From Nakamurella sp040546275 (GTDB lineage Bacteria > Actinomycetota > Actinomycetes > Mycobacteriales > Nakamurellaceae), in contig NZ_JBEPNO010000005.1 in assembly GCF_040546275.1 (NCBI RefSeq), forward strand, positions 62,001 to 126,000: DNA of 64,000 nucleotides. The letters run 5' to 3'. The notes under the pieces are model-generated. The model did not search any database, was not told the DNA's origin, and saw only the letters and a program-made list of their open reading frames with translations. Of this stretch, positions 34,503-43,749 are shown piece by piece; positions within the stretch are counted from its first letter, which is position 1, and every line of letters begins with the position of its first letter. The position numbers were made by a program, and so were the translations under genes.

Positions 34503-35715
34503 CACCTTGGAACTCGGGACAGCATTCGACAACCCGCTGCAGTTGATGGAGTCGCGCCGCTCCACCCCGACCCGACTGACGGCGCTGGAACGACACATGA
34601 TGGAGCAGCGTTTTGAGGCCACGATCACCACCGAATCGAACGACACCTACCGCGTTCAGCCCGGCAGCGTCGTCGGCTCGCTGCGCATCGGAAACCGCAC
34701 GGTGGTGGTCGAGCCCAAGCTCCCCATCGACCGGGTCCTGTTCATGACCGCTTACACCGCTGATCCGCATCGATGGCACGAGAGTTGGAGCAGCATCTCC
34801 AGTGCCGGCAGCCTCACCGACGGAATCGCCGCCCTGTTCCTGATCGCCTACCAGCGCACCGTCGCGCAAGCACCGCTGCGTGCCTATCGAACCGTCGACC
34901 GCGACGAACCCACCATGAAAGGCCGGATTCGGTGGCAACGTCAGGCCCGCAGACCCGGGCCACTCCCCGTCGCGGTCCGCTACCAACTGCACGATGATGA
35001 CATCATCGAAAATCAGATCCTGCGGGCCACGATCCAGGTCCTCCGCCGGCAGCATGTCACCGACCACCTGGTCCGATCCGGACTCACCCGGGCCTGGCAG
35101 CAGCTACGGGACCTCTCGGCCCCCCAGATCACCCCAGAGCACATCGACCGCCTCACCTGGACCCGCCACAATGTGCACTACCAGCCGCTCCTGCTCCTGG
35201 CCCGCACCATCCTCCTCGAGACAATGCCCGACCTCGTCGTCGGCACAGTGCCCATCGTCGGGTTCACCCTCCGCCTCTACGACCTCTTCGAAAAGTTCGT
35301 CCGGTCCGTACTCCGCGAAGCTCTCGCCGCCACCAGTAATGACTTCCCCGACAACCCGGCCGAGCACCAACTGTTTCTTGACGAAAATCGTCGAATCAGG
35401 TTGCTACCCGATCTCGGCTACCGCACTGACGGAGCCTGGCGGTTCGTCGGCGACGTGAAATACAAGACCGACAGCGGAAACGGGCTCAACCCCGACCTCT
35501 ACCAATTGCTCGCCTACGCCACGGCCACACAACTCTCCGCGGCCACCCTCATTTACGCAGACGGCCCAACGACCCCCAGAAGTCATACCGTTTCAGACAG
35601 CGGCACGGTGCTGCACGTTCGGCACCTGGATCTCGACCAGTCACCCAATTTCCTTTTACGGGACCTCCGCGTCTTGGCAAACGACATAGGGCCAGCCGGA
35701 CCGTCCACCGCGTAG
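34480..35715 (+). CDS. mcrC: McrC-type nuclease subunit
   Basis: 411 residues. The N-terminal beta-rich half resembles McrC proteins that contact the McrB ring (VVGSLRIGNRTVVVEPKL; LFLIAYQRTV). The C-terminal half has the PD-(D/E)xK nuclease pattern: RIRLLPDLGY, then GDVKYKT, followed by DLYQLLAYATA. Its gene starts inside mcrB, as in most McrBC pairs. No active-site residue appears lost, so the system looks intact. Confidence 0.9.
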   Translation: MSPLTLTDTLELGTAFDNPLQLMESRRSTPTRLTALERHMMEQRFEATITTESNDTYRVQPGSVVGSLRIGNRTVVVEPKLPIDRVLFMTAYTADPHRWHESWSSISSAGSLTDGIAALFLIAYQRTVAQAPLRAYRTVDRDEPTMKGRIRWQRQARRPGPLPVAVRYQLHDDDIIENQILRATIQVLRRQHVTDHLVRSGLTRAWQQLRDLSAPQITPEHIDRLTWTRHNVHYQPLLLLARTILLETMPDLVVGTVPIVGFTLRLYDLFEKFVRSVLREALAATSNDFPDNPAEHQLFLDENRRIRLLPDLGYRTDGAWRFVGDVKYKTDSGNGLNPDLYQLLAYATATQLSAATLIYADGPTTPRSHTVSDSGTVLHVRHLDLDQSPNFLLRDLRVLANDIGPAGPSTA

Positions 35716-36752
35716 CGCTCTTGCGCTCGCAAAACGATTCGTCGGCCGACTGGGTGTGCTGACCGACAGGCACGCCCGTCGCTCGAACGCAGGCGATGTG
35801 GACGTAGTCGTTCCACGTGGGCTCGGTCAAGGAGAAGCTGCCCGGATGCCGGCCACCGTGGTCGGCTTTCGCCTGCGTCCTTGCCCACTGCGGCAGGGGC
35901 ACGAGGCGCGTGTCCCGGTCGACCTGCGGTGTGGCTGACCTTATGCCGCATAGTTCGGTGGCGAGGCGGGTGAACCGGAGCACGTCCTTTAGGTCCTACT
36001 TGTCGACGGTCCGGTGCGCTCTGGCCTGGGGGGCCGCCGGACACAATCAACTAAAGCCTCAAGGCGCATGGTTGGGGACGAGTCGTTGGGCTGGCCGCGA
36101 TTTTGCGGACCTGTGTGCGCCGTTCCCGGAGTGTCGGAACGGTGATCCCGTGTCGCGCTGCGACCACCCCGCTTCGCTGCTGAGATCCGCCGTCGAGCAG
36201 GCCCGCCCAGTCCAGGACCGAGACCCAGCTGGGTCGCCGCCCGGCTTGCATCACCATCACGGCGGCGGCGCGTTTGCCCGGATCGTCCGGATGGTTGGCG
36301 CGGTAGACGTCGTCGAACCACACAGGTCAGACCAGCTCCGGCACTTCGGCATGCAATTGCGCCAGCGACCTTGCGGTGCGGCCCCACGGAGCGGCGGATC
36401 ATCGAATTCTTGGTGGCCGCCACGCCAGCCTGGAGCACCATTCGCGCACCGCCGATACCGACCGAGTCTGGAGCACTCGTCGCGTCAAGGCCTTGGGTGT
36501 AATTTTGCTCCCTCGACGACTCGCGAGCGATCACCCACAATTTTGACCGATTGCCGGCAGCAGACCTCCACCATCTGTTGAGCGTCGCTGGTTGTGCGGA
36601 GGATCTGGGCTGATCCGTCGTTGAGTTTGCGGCCGGGCTGGGCGGACTCACTGTGGGTAACCGATCCGGATTTTGTTCACCCGCATGTGTGGGACCGAGA
36701 TCGGTAATCTTCTTGCGCTGAGATACAGCACTCTTAATGGAACTGGCCGCCG
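35716..36752. other. Gene-poor, apparently decayed region downstream of mcrC
   Basis: About 1 kb with no gene that can be defended in full. Minus-strand 35717-35983 contains coding-like sequence (e.g. RLVPLPQWARTQAKAD; LTEPTWNDYVHIACVRATG) beginning at a GTG but running into mcrC in antisense. A second remnant is described at 36051-36386. No transposase or integrase fragment is recognised. Confidence 0.45.
36051..36386 (-). pseudogene. Possible frameshifted gene remnant
   Basis: Two coding-like minus-strand pieces: WGRTARSLAQLHAEVPELV followed by a stop at 36327-36329, then after 3 bases a GTG opening 90 residues (WFDDVYRANHPDDPGKRAAA..., ARHGITVPTLRERRTQVRK). The pieces read as parts of one or two helical, basic proteins, with a likely frameshift upstream. 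Family not recognised; an intact small gene from 36323 is the alternative. Confidence 0.3.
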
Positions 36753-37445
36753 ATGACGTATCCGACTGAGAAGCCCAGGGTTCGGATCTTCACCTGGATC
36801 ATCCTGGTATTGAACGTGCTGTGGCTGATGCTCCTGATCGTCCAGCTCACCAATCTGAGTCATCCTGCCAATGATTGCCGGAGCCTCTCGCAAAGCACGT
36901 GCACGGCGGCCAAGGACATCGGGACGACGATCGGTGCCGGGCTGATCATCGGCCTCTGGGTCGCTATGGATGTCATCCTGGGGATCTTGTGGATCGTGAC
37001 CCGCAAACGCCAACCACAGGTGATCTACATGAACGGGGCGCCACCTGCGCCCAACTGCGCTTCTCCGGATCACTCATTGCCGCAGCCCATCCCCTCCTAC
37101 CGGGCTGTCGCAGTTGCTTCCCCGCAGGTCGCCCAGACCGCCGCAGGGTCGGTAAAGGCCAGCGGCGAACGGACGTTCGCGGTCTCCGGCGGTCAGCACC
37201 GCGGATCCGGGTCCGGCAGCACCGTGGTCCAGGTCGCCAGAGATCAGCAGATGACCTTCACCTGCGGTGGCACGTGGGGCCGAACTGTCCTGGCAGTCGA
37301 CGGGCAGGTCGTGGTCGACGTCACCGGCGCCCAGACCAGTTACCGGGTCGTGCGCGCCACCGGGCAGCCCCTGCATTTTGACGTCGACACCGACGGAACG
37401 TGGACTATCTACTTACGCAAAGCGACCCGCAGCGAGGCGCGCTGA
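36753..37445 (+). CDS. Two-helix membrane protein with extracytoplasmic or cytoplasmic beta domain
   Basis: 230 residues. Two membrane helices (IILVLNVLWLMLLIVQL and IGTTIGAGLIIGLWVAMDVILGILWIV) are separated by a loop with two cysteines (DCRSLSQSTC). A linker leads to a beta-rich C-terminal domain of about 100 residues (VVQVARDQQMTFTCGGTWG; LHFDVDTDGTWTIYL). Not assigned to a family. Flanked by gene-poor DNA within the accessory block. Confidence 0.65.
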   Translation: MTYPTEKPRVRIFTWIILVLNVLWLMLLIVQLTNLSHPANDCRSLSQSTCTAAKDIGTTIGAGLIIGLWVAMDVILGILWIVTRKRQPQVIYMNGAPPAPNCASPDHSLPQPIPSYRAVAVASPQVAQTAAGSVKASGERTFAVSGGQHRGSGSGSTVVQVARDQQMTFTCGGTWGRTVLAVDGQVVVDVTGAQTSYRVVRATGQPLHFDVDTDGTWTIYLRKATRSEAR

Positions 37446-37793
37446 ACCTGAGGGGCGGCCCCCCTACCTGGTTTCCACCGAACGCAGGTGGTTCAGAGTC
37501 CTTGGACAAGATCCCAGGCGAGCTGTCTGCTGATGCTTTGGCCCCTTGGAGCCAGCACATACGCGATCACGGGGGAGTGGGCCCATCGAATACCGGGAGC
37601 GGGACGGTCAGTGCCGCCGGCTTGGCCAACTGCGGCGGTCAAGACTCCGCGGATCGGTCTGCCGGTGGCCGACCGCTCTGGTCTGCAGCAGCTTTCGGAT
37701 GCCCGTCGATCGTGGGCGCTCTACTCGCGATTTTGCCGGCTAGGGGGAGGGCGTTCGCGGATCCGCCGGGTTCGTGTCGACCCGCCGATCTCC
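37446..37793. other. Intergenic stretch upstream of the GH35 gene
   Basis: Roughly 350 bases without a supportable gene; a GC-rich short hairpin (GGGGCGGCCCCCC region) lies just after the previous stop. The GH35 promoter follows it. Confidence 0.45.
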
Positions 37794-37822
37794 TTGCTCA
37801 CGCGAAAGACCAGTGTTAGAAT
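37794..37822 (+). promoter_or_regulatory. Promoter of the GH35 gene
   Basis: TTGCTC and TAGAAT with a 17-base spacer, a sigma-70-type arrangement. It leaves a leader of about 90 bases in which TTGGTGCT (from about 37832) can pair with AGCGCCAA some 11 bases later, a possible operator or small hairpin. Confidence 0.5.
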
Positions 37823-37920
37823 TCGTCGGTAGTTGGTGCTATTTGTCCAATTTCAGCGCCAATCGATGTTTGCTTCTGTCGACAGTCTGCTCAGTGTTCT
37901 CATCGTGGAGGTACACCCGC

Positions 37921-40900
37921 ATGCATGTTCAACGTCTCCGGCACGCTTGGTTGCGGAGGGCGCTCGCCCTCGTCTGCGCCACCGTTCTGGTCACGGGGTT
38001 GATGGCGTCCCTTCCGACGACTGTTGCCGCGGCGTCGATTCCGCCGGCACCTTCGGCGAACACAGCACCGGTTGCGAAGGCGCCGGCCGCTCCCGCGTCG
38101 CACACCATCACCTACGACTCGGGGTCGTTGAAGATCGACGGTCAGCGACTGATGATCTTCTCGGGTGAATTCGCCTACTGGCGGCTGCCGAGCACGAGCC
38201 TGTGGCTGGACATGTTGCAGAAGATGAAAGCGAACGGCTACAACGCAATCTCGATCTATTTCGACTGGGCCTACCACTCACCGAAGTCCGGCGTGTACGA
38301 CTTCGCCGGCGTGCGCGACGTCGACCTGCTCCTGGACATGGCGCAGCAGGTCGGCCTGTACGTGATCGCTCGTCCCGGCCCCTACATCAACGCCGAGACC
38401 GATGCCGGCGGCTTTCCGTCGTGGCTGATCAACGTGGCCGGCAAAGGCCGAACCGACGCTCCCGACTACCTGGCTGCCGTTGATCAGTGGATGACCCGGA
38501 TCGATACCATCCTCGCCCGTCACCAGTTGACCAACGGCACCGGAACGGTGATCCTCGACCAGATCGAGAACGAGCTGTCCACCACCGGGACCACGCAGAA
38601 GAACTACATGCAGCACCTCTTCGACAAGGCGAAGGGCGACGGCATCACCGTTCCGATCTTCCACAACGACAAGGGCCGCAACGGTATCTGGGTGCCGACC
38701 AGTTCAACGGTGAGCGGCACCGTCCAAGGCCCGAACGATATGTATGCCTTCGATGGTTACCCAGGCGGCACCTGCAGCACCAACGCCACGGTGGGCAGTC
38801 CTTCCACCGCACCCGACTGGGGCCTCTGGGGCGCCGGCGGGGCTACCGGCGGTGCATCAGCATCACCGAACACTCCGGGCTTCGCCGCCGAATTCGGCGG
38901 TGGCTGGTTCGATTACTGGGGCAGTCAGGGCACCTACGACTGCACGGCGCAGCGCGAGGGACCGGGTTACGAGCGGGTGTTCTACGAGACCAACGTCGCG
39001 AACGGCCTATCCATCCAGAACTTCTACATGACGTTCGGCGGAACCTCCTGGGGCTGGCTGCCCGCCCCGGTGGTCTACACCTCCTACGACTACGGCGCCG
39101 CGTTCAGCGAGTCGAGGCAGATTCGACCGAAGGCGACGACGATGAAGGAACTCGGCCTGTTTCTGCAAAGTGTCGATGTACCAACGGATCTCACCAAGAG
39201 TGAGGTGATCACGCCATCATCGACAGCGGTCAAGGTCTACCACGACGTCAACGCCGAGACCGGTGCGCACCTGTACGTGGCCATGCACAACCCATCGAGC
39301 GCCACCACCAACGACACCTTCACCTTCCCGATCACCACCCCCGACGGCAGCTACACCATCCCGCAGGCCGGTGCCCTGCACCTGAACGGCCAGGACTCGA
39401 AGATGCTCGTGTCCAACTACGCCCTGGATGGTCAGCACCTGGTCTACTCGACCTCCGAGATCATGACGCACTTCGCGCGATCCGACGGAGGCACTGCACT
39501 GTTGTACGGACGCAACGGCGAAACCGGGGAGACCGTGCTGCGCTACACCTCGCAGCCCACGGTCCAGGTCCTCGCCGGCACGGTCAGCTCGACCTGGGAC
39601 ACCACCAAGGGGGACCTCCGCCTGGACTACACCCACACCGGGCTGGCTCAGGTCAGGATCTCCGGAGGCGGCCGCCCGACGCTCACCCTGCTGCTGGCGG
39701 ATCAGGACACCGCGGACTCGTTCTGGCGTCAGGACACCGTCGCCGGCCCGGTACTCGAGCGTGGTCCGGAACTCGTGCGCACGGCCACGGTCGACGGTTC
39801 CACCCTGAAGCTGACCGGTGATACCTCGAACGCGTCGGACCTGCAGGTGTGGGCCCCGAGCGGTGTGACCGCCGTGACCTGGAACGGTGCGACCGTCCCG
39901 GTGACGACCGGCCCCACCGGCGATCTGTCGGCCACCAGACAACTGTCGGCGCCGCCGGCGGTCACCCTCCCCGACCTGACCCAGGCGACCTGGTCCTACG
40001 CACCGGGCTCGCCCGAGTCCGACCCGTCGTTCGATGACGCCGGCTGGACCGCCGCCGATCACACCACCACCACCAGCACGACACCGCCGCCGGCCGGCGC
40101 CCCGGTGCTGACCGAGGACGACTACGGGTTCCACCAGGGCGATGTCTGGTACCGCGGTAGCTACACCGGCACGGCCGCAGCCACCACGCTCGGTCTCAAC
40201 TACGGCGCCGGTGGAGCAGGAATGCTCCAGGTGTGGCTCGACGGGGTCTACCTCGGCCAGAACGTGCTACCCAGCGGCGTGTCCGCGCCACCGACCACCG
40301 GTACGGCCAAGTTCACCATTCCTGACAGTCTGCGGACCGGGAACCACGTCCTCGCGGTGATGGTGCGCAACGACGGCCACAACGAGGACGGGGGCGTCAA
40401 CGATGCCTACAAGGAAGGCCGAGGCCTGATCTCGGTCACCACCACCGGTGCCGCCGGCACCGTCACCACCCCGATCTCCTGGAAGATCCAGGGCACCCTG
40501 AGCGGCGAGGACACACCCGATACCGCACGCGGCAGCAACAACGTCGGCGGCTCGTACGGTGAGCGGAACGGGTGGTACCTGCCCGGGTTCCCTGACTCCA
40601 GCTGGACAACGACCACGGTGCCGGCAGCCACGGCGATGCCCGGAACTTCCTGGTACCGAACGACATTCAGCCTGGACGAACCGACGGGCGTCGACGCCTC
40701 GCTCGGTCTGACCATCGGCAACCCGGCCGTCCCCCAGTCGACCGGGAACTATCGGGCGCTGATCTACCTCAACGGATGGAACATCGGCCAGTACATCGCG
40801 AACGTCGGACCGCAGCACACCTTCGTGATGCCCAACGGCATCCTGAACCCGAACGGCCAGAACACCCTGGCCATTTCGGTGACCAGTGACGGCGGGGCGG

Positions 40901-42864
40901 GCAACGGTCTCGAGGCTGTCGGACTCACCGACCTCGGCACCGTGGCCGGCGGCGTGCCGGTCACGATGAACACCGCGCCCGACTGGTCGGCAGCCGTCTA
41001 CGGCACTTTGGCCACTGCGGGCGAGGTGTCGGTCGACAGCATGACCAGTGACGCCTCCAACACCACCAAGGGTGGAGACGTCATCCACGTGAACGCAGGC
41101 GTCACCAACCGCACGACGGCGACGGTCACCGGCGCGACGGTGACGCTGTCCACCCCGACCGGTTGGAATGCAATACCAACCGGGACAACCACCCTGCCCG
41201 ACCTGGTCGCCGGCGACTCGAAGACGGTCAGCTGGACCGTCACCGTTCCGCAGGCAACGACGGTCGGCAGCTACCAGGTGGCGGCATCCGTCACCGCCCC
41301 GATCGGCGGGAAGAACGAAACCTCGGGGCGCACTTTGCTCTTCCCGGTCCGGAATGCGGGTGACATCTACATCAGCGACATGCCGTGGGTCTCCTCGATC
41401 TCGGGCTACGGCACCATCGGCCGCGACGTCAGCGTGGGCGGCGGGCCGCTGACCATGAACAGCGTCGTCTACCCCAAGGGTGTCGGCGTGAACGCGATCA
41501 GCACCGTGGTGGTCGCCCCACCCTCCGGGTGCACCTCGTTCACCAGCACCGTCGGTCTGGATATCGGTTCGGGCGGCAAGGGATCCGTCACCTTCGCCGT
41601 CATCGGTGACGGCGTCACCCTGGCCCAGACTGCGACGATCGCAGGCACTACGGCGCCGATCCCGTTGACCGTCGACATCACCGGCGTCACACAGCTCACG
41701 CTCACCGCCGGGGACGGCGGTAACGGCAACGGACACGACAATGCCGATTGGGGCAACGCCGAGATCCATTGCACGGTCCGAGCTGCCCCGACGATCACCA
41801 TGATCAGCCCGCCGGTCGTCCCGGTGGCAGGGGGCGCCATCGTCACCCTCACCGGAACGGGCTTCGCTTCCGACGCCACCGTGTCGGTCGACGGCAGCGC
41901 GGAGATCACGCCGGCTTCCATCTCCTCGGACGGAACCTCTCTCGCCTTCGCTGCTCCGGCCCACGTCGGCGGGACCGTCGCGGTGACCGTGAAGACCTCC
42001 GCCGGGACCAGCACCGCAACTGATCTCGGCTATCGGGCTGCACCGACGACCACCGGCGTCAGCCCAAGCCACGGAACCACTGACGGCGGCACCGTCGTCA
42101 CCCTCACCGGTACCGGCTACACCGACGACGCGACAGTCTCCGTCGATGGTGGCGCGCCGATCACGCCGACATCTCTGAGCGGGGACATCAACTCCAGCAC
42201 GTCGACTCTCACCTTCACCGCTCCTGCGCACCCTGCCGGCCCGGTCGGAGTCGTCGTGACCACTCCGGGTGGCAACGCTGCTGCAGCGACGTACACCTAC
42301 GATGGCCCCGCCAACCCCGGACCTACCGTGATCCCGGTGCCGCCGGCCCCGGTGTGGACGGATGCGTGTGGGGTGGACAACGGGTCGTTCTCCGGCTACG
42401 CCGACACCTCGCAGTACAGCTGGAAGGTCACCGACCATTCCCGGTTGGACGGAAAGGTCGGCATCGTTGTCACCGCCGCGGACGGGTTCGCGTTCCCGGC
42501 CGGCGCGCGGGTGCAGTGGACGCAGGCGCAGGACAATTCGCGGTGCGACGCTTCCATCACGGCAACTACCACAGCACAGACCTGTGCAGGTGCGGTCCCG
42601 GTGCCGGGGTCGTTGATGCTGGACGAGACGGGGATTCGGGTCGCGTACGTGTACGCGGGCGCGGTCACCGGGACGAAAGCCGGCAATCTGTCCAAGCTGG
42701 CACCTGGGCAGTATTTGATCATCGCCACCGCGGCCGACGGATCGGCGTTCAACGCCGTGCCGGCAGGGTGGAAGCCCTCGCCAACCACCGACGCTGACGG
42801 CAACATCGTCAAGGTCTCCCGCGTCGTGACCGTCCAGAGCACCAACTGCACCAGGACCAGCTAG
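37921..42864 (+). CDS. Secreted multidomain GH35 beta-galactosidase
   Basis: 1647 residues from the ATG at 37921 with GGAGG before it. A long signal peptide (cut near TTVAAA) leads to the GH35 catalytic barrel (about 60-420). QIENE (residues 214-218) holds the acid/base Glu, and FAAEFGGGW the likely nucleophile Glu324. Jelly-roll domains follow, then a NEW3-type domain (NTTKGGDVIHVNAGVTNRT), an NPCBM module (ISDMPWVSSISGYG to NADWGNAEIHC) and two IPT/TIG repeats. A C-terminal domain of about 190 residues with paired cysteines is not recognised. It likely trims terminal galactose from extracellular polysaccharide. Own promoter, strong terminator after it. Confidence 0.92.
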   Translation: MHVQRLRHAWLRRALALVCATVLVTGLMASLPTTVAAASIPPAPSANTAPVAKAPAAPASHTITYDSGSLKIDGQRLMIFSGEFAYWRLPSTSLWLDMLQKMKANGYNAISIYFDWAYHSPKSGVYDFAGVRDVDLLLDMAQQVGLYVIARPGPYINAETDAGGFPSWLINVAGKGRTDAPDYLAAVDQWMTRIDTILARHQLTNGTGTVILDQIENELSTTGTTQKNYMQHLFDKAKGDGITVPIFHNDKGRNGIWVPTSSTVSGTVQGPNDMYAFDGYPGGTCSTNATVGSPSTAPDWGLWGAGGATGGASASPNTPGFAAEFGGGWFDYWGSQGTYDCTAQREGPGYERVFYETNVANGLSIQNFYMTFGGTSWGWLPAPVVYTSYDYGAAFSESRQIRPKATTMKELGLFLQSVDVPTDLTKSEVITPSSTAVKVYHDVNAETGAHLYVAMHNPSSATTNDTFTFPITTPDGSYTIPQAGALHLNGQDSKMLVSNYALDGQHLVYSTSEIMTHFARSDGGTALLYGRNGETGETVLRYTSQPTVQVLAGTVSSTWDTTKGDLRLDYTHTGLAQVRISGGGRPTLTLLLADQDTADSFWRQDTVAGPVLERGPELVRTATVDGSTLKLTGDTSNASDLQVWAPSGVTAVTWNGATVPVTTGPTGDLSATRQLSAPPAVTLPDLTQATWSYAPGSPESDPSFDDAGWTAADHTTTTSTTPPPAGAPVLTEDDYGFHQGDVWYRGSYTGTAAATTLGLNYGAGGAGMLQVWLDGVYLGQNVLPSGVSAPPTTGTAKFTIPDSLRTGNHVLAVMVRNDGHNEDGGVNDAYKEGRGLISVTTTGAAGTVTTPISWKIQGTLSGEDTPDTARGSNNVGGSYGERNGWYLPGFPDSSWTTTTVPAATAMPGTSWYRTTFSLDEPTGVDASLGLTIGNPAVPQSTGNYRALIYLNGWNIGQYIANVGPQHTFVMPNGILNPNGQNTLAISVTSDGGAGNGLEAVGLTDLGTVAGGVPVTMNTAPDWSAAVYGTLATAGEVSVDSMTSDASNTTKGGDVIHVNAGVTNRTTATVTGATVTLSTPTGWNAIPTGTTTLPDLVAGDSKTVSWTVTVPQATTVGSYQVAASVTAPIGGKNETSGRTLLFPVRNAGDIYISDMPWVSSISGYGTIGRDVSVGGGPLTMNSVVYPKGVGVNAISTVVVAPPSGCTSFTSTVGLDIGSGGKGSVTFAVIGDGVTLAQTATIAGTTAPIPLTVDITGVTQLTLTAGDGGNGNGHDNADWGNAEIHCTVRAAPTITMISPPVVPVAGGAIVTLTGTGFASDATVSVDGSAEITPASISSDGTSLAFAAPAHVGGTVAVTVKTSAGTSTATDLGYRAAPTTTGVSPSHGTTDGGTVVTLTGTGYTDDATVSVDGGAPITPTSLSGDINSSTSTLTFTAPAHPAGPVGVVVTTPGGNAAAATYTYDGPANPGPTVIPVPPAPVWTDACGVDNGSFSGYADTSQYSWKVTDHSRLDGKVGIVVTAADGFAFPAGARVQWTQAQDNSRCDASITATTTAQTCAGAVPVPGSLMLDETGIRVAYVYAGAVTGTKAGNLSKLAPGQYLIIATAADGSAFNAVPAGWKPSPTTDADGNIVKVSRVVTVQSTNCTRTS

Positions 42865-42897
42865 AAGACTTGATATTCGGTCGCCCAGCACCGTGAC

Positions 42898-42943
42898 CTG
42901 CCTTCCGTGCCGTCGTCCACTTGGACGGCGACACGGAAGGCAG
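42898..42943. terminator. Long hairpin after the GH35 gene
   Basis: Arms 42898-42918 and 42923-42943: 12 perfect outer pairs and 9 inner positions with two imperfect ones, 4-base loop. It lies between convergent genes and may stop transcription from both sides. Confidence 0.6.
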
Positions 42944-42951
42944 CCTTGGAC

Positions 42952-43131
42952 CTATCGCTTGTCGTTGGCCAGGTCATTGGCGAATTCGTCGACTTCCTCG
43001 ACCTGCGGAGCCGAGTTGGAGGCTGCCTCGCGCTCCACGTCGTGGGTCTGCGCGTGTCGCCCCTCGGTACCACCTTGATCTGAATAGGGCTCGCGGTCGT
43101 CGCCCGTGCTGTGATCGTCGCTCTTGGCCAT
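42952..43131 (-). CDS. Small acidic hydrophilic protein
   Basis: 59 residues, too short for many gene callers but with AAGGAGA placed 7 bases before the ATG. Sequence is hydrophilic and charged (MAKSDDHSTGDDREPYSD; PQVEEVDEFANDLANDK), predicted disordered, with no Cys. Codon use is typical of the genome. Function unknown. Convergent to the GH35 gene across the hairpin. Confidence 0.6.
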   Translation of the reverse strand: MAKSDDHSTGDDREPYSDQGGTEGRHAQTHDVEREAASNSAPQVEEVDEFANDLANDKR

Positions 43132-43301
43132 CTCGTCTCCTTGGAATGCCTGGGGTGCAGTGAAGTCGGTCGGCTGACGTCGACCTCCCTCCTGTTCCCC
43201 GGATGCCGCTCATGCACACGGACGGGCGGGTACTGGCAACATGGTCCGATCGAGCAGGCCGGAACACCCTCCAATCCGGCCCTGGAGCCGCGTTCGAGTT
43301 G

Positions 43302-43436
43302 TCACTCGTCGTCGCTGGGCTTCGACTTGGCTTTCCGTCGGAATCGGATGGGTAGTCCGCGAGCCTTGCGGTAGATGATGGTGGCGACGCCGAAGATGAT
43401 TGCCGCTCCGCTCAGACCGACCTCGACGATGCTCAC
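43302..43436 (-). CDS. Small single-helix membrane protein
   Basis: 44 residues: MSIVEVGLSGAAIIFGVATI forms a membrane helix, followed by a strongly basic tail (YRKARGLPIRFRRKAKSK) and an acidic end. The GTG overlaps a preceding 21-codon frame (starting MPIPQLALAVEAF) through GTGA, which may be a leader peptide or the true 5' part after a frameshift. Ribosome binding site is weak. Confidence 0.4.
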   Translation of the reverse strand: MSIVEVGLSGAAIIFGVATIIYRKARGLPIRFRRKAKSKPSDDE

Positions 43437-43708
43437 CCCGACCGGCTGGCCCGGCGCCCGAAGGCCTCGACGGCCAACGCCAGTTGAGGGATCGGCATAC
43501 CGAGACGTTAACCGCGCCCTGACCCGCCTTCAAGGCTCGGTGGCAGCCATGAGACGAGCTACGGGCGCGGATATCGAGAGCGATATTTGATGTCGATGCA
43601 ATTGGTGTCGGATGGCTGAAAGAGGCGATGCCGGGACTAAGCCATCTGGAGTAGGCGCGGCTAACGATGCTGTCTTATCGCTTCCGTCGCGCCGTGTTTT
43701 TAGCGTGT

Positions 43709-43724
43709 TAGTGTCGACGACACT
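43709..43724. promoter_or_regulatory. -10 element overlapped by an inverted repeat before the lsr2-like gene
   Basis: TAGTGT at 43709-43714 fits a -10. AGTGTCG-A-CGACACT at 43710-43724 is a perfect 7-bp inverted repeat with a 1-base centre, overlapping it. A repressor, possibly the gene product itself, bound here would block transcription. The start codon is 25 bases downstream. Confidence 0.45.
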
Positions 43725-43749
43725 GATCAGCTATGCAACGGGGAGTCCA

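Noticed and set aside
40267..42891. 874-codon minus-strand frame opposite the GH35 gene
   Set aside because: Low-complexity Gly/Arg/Asp sequence typical of antisense of Thr/Gly/Val-rich coding; no domain.
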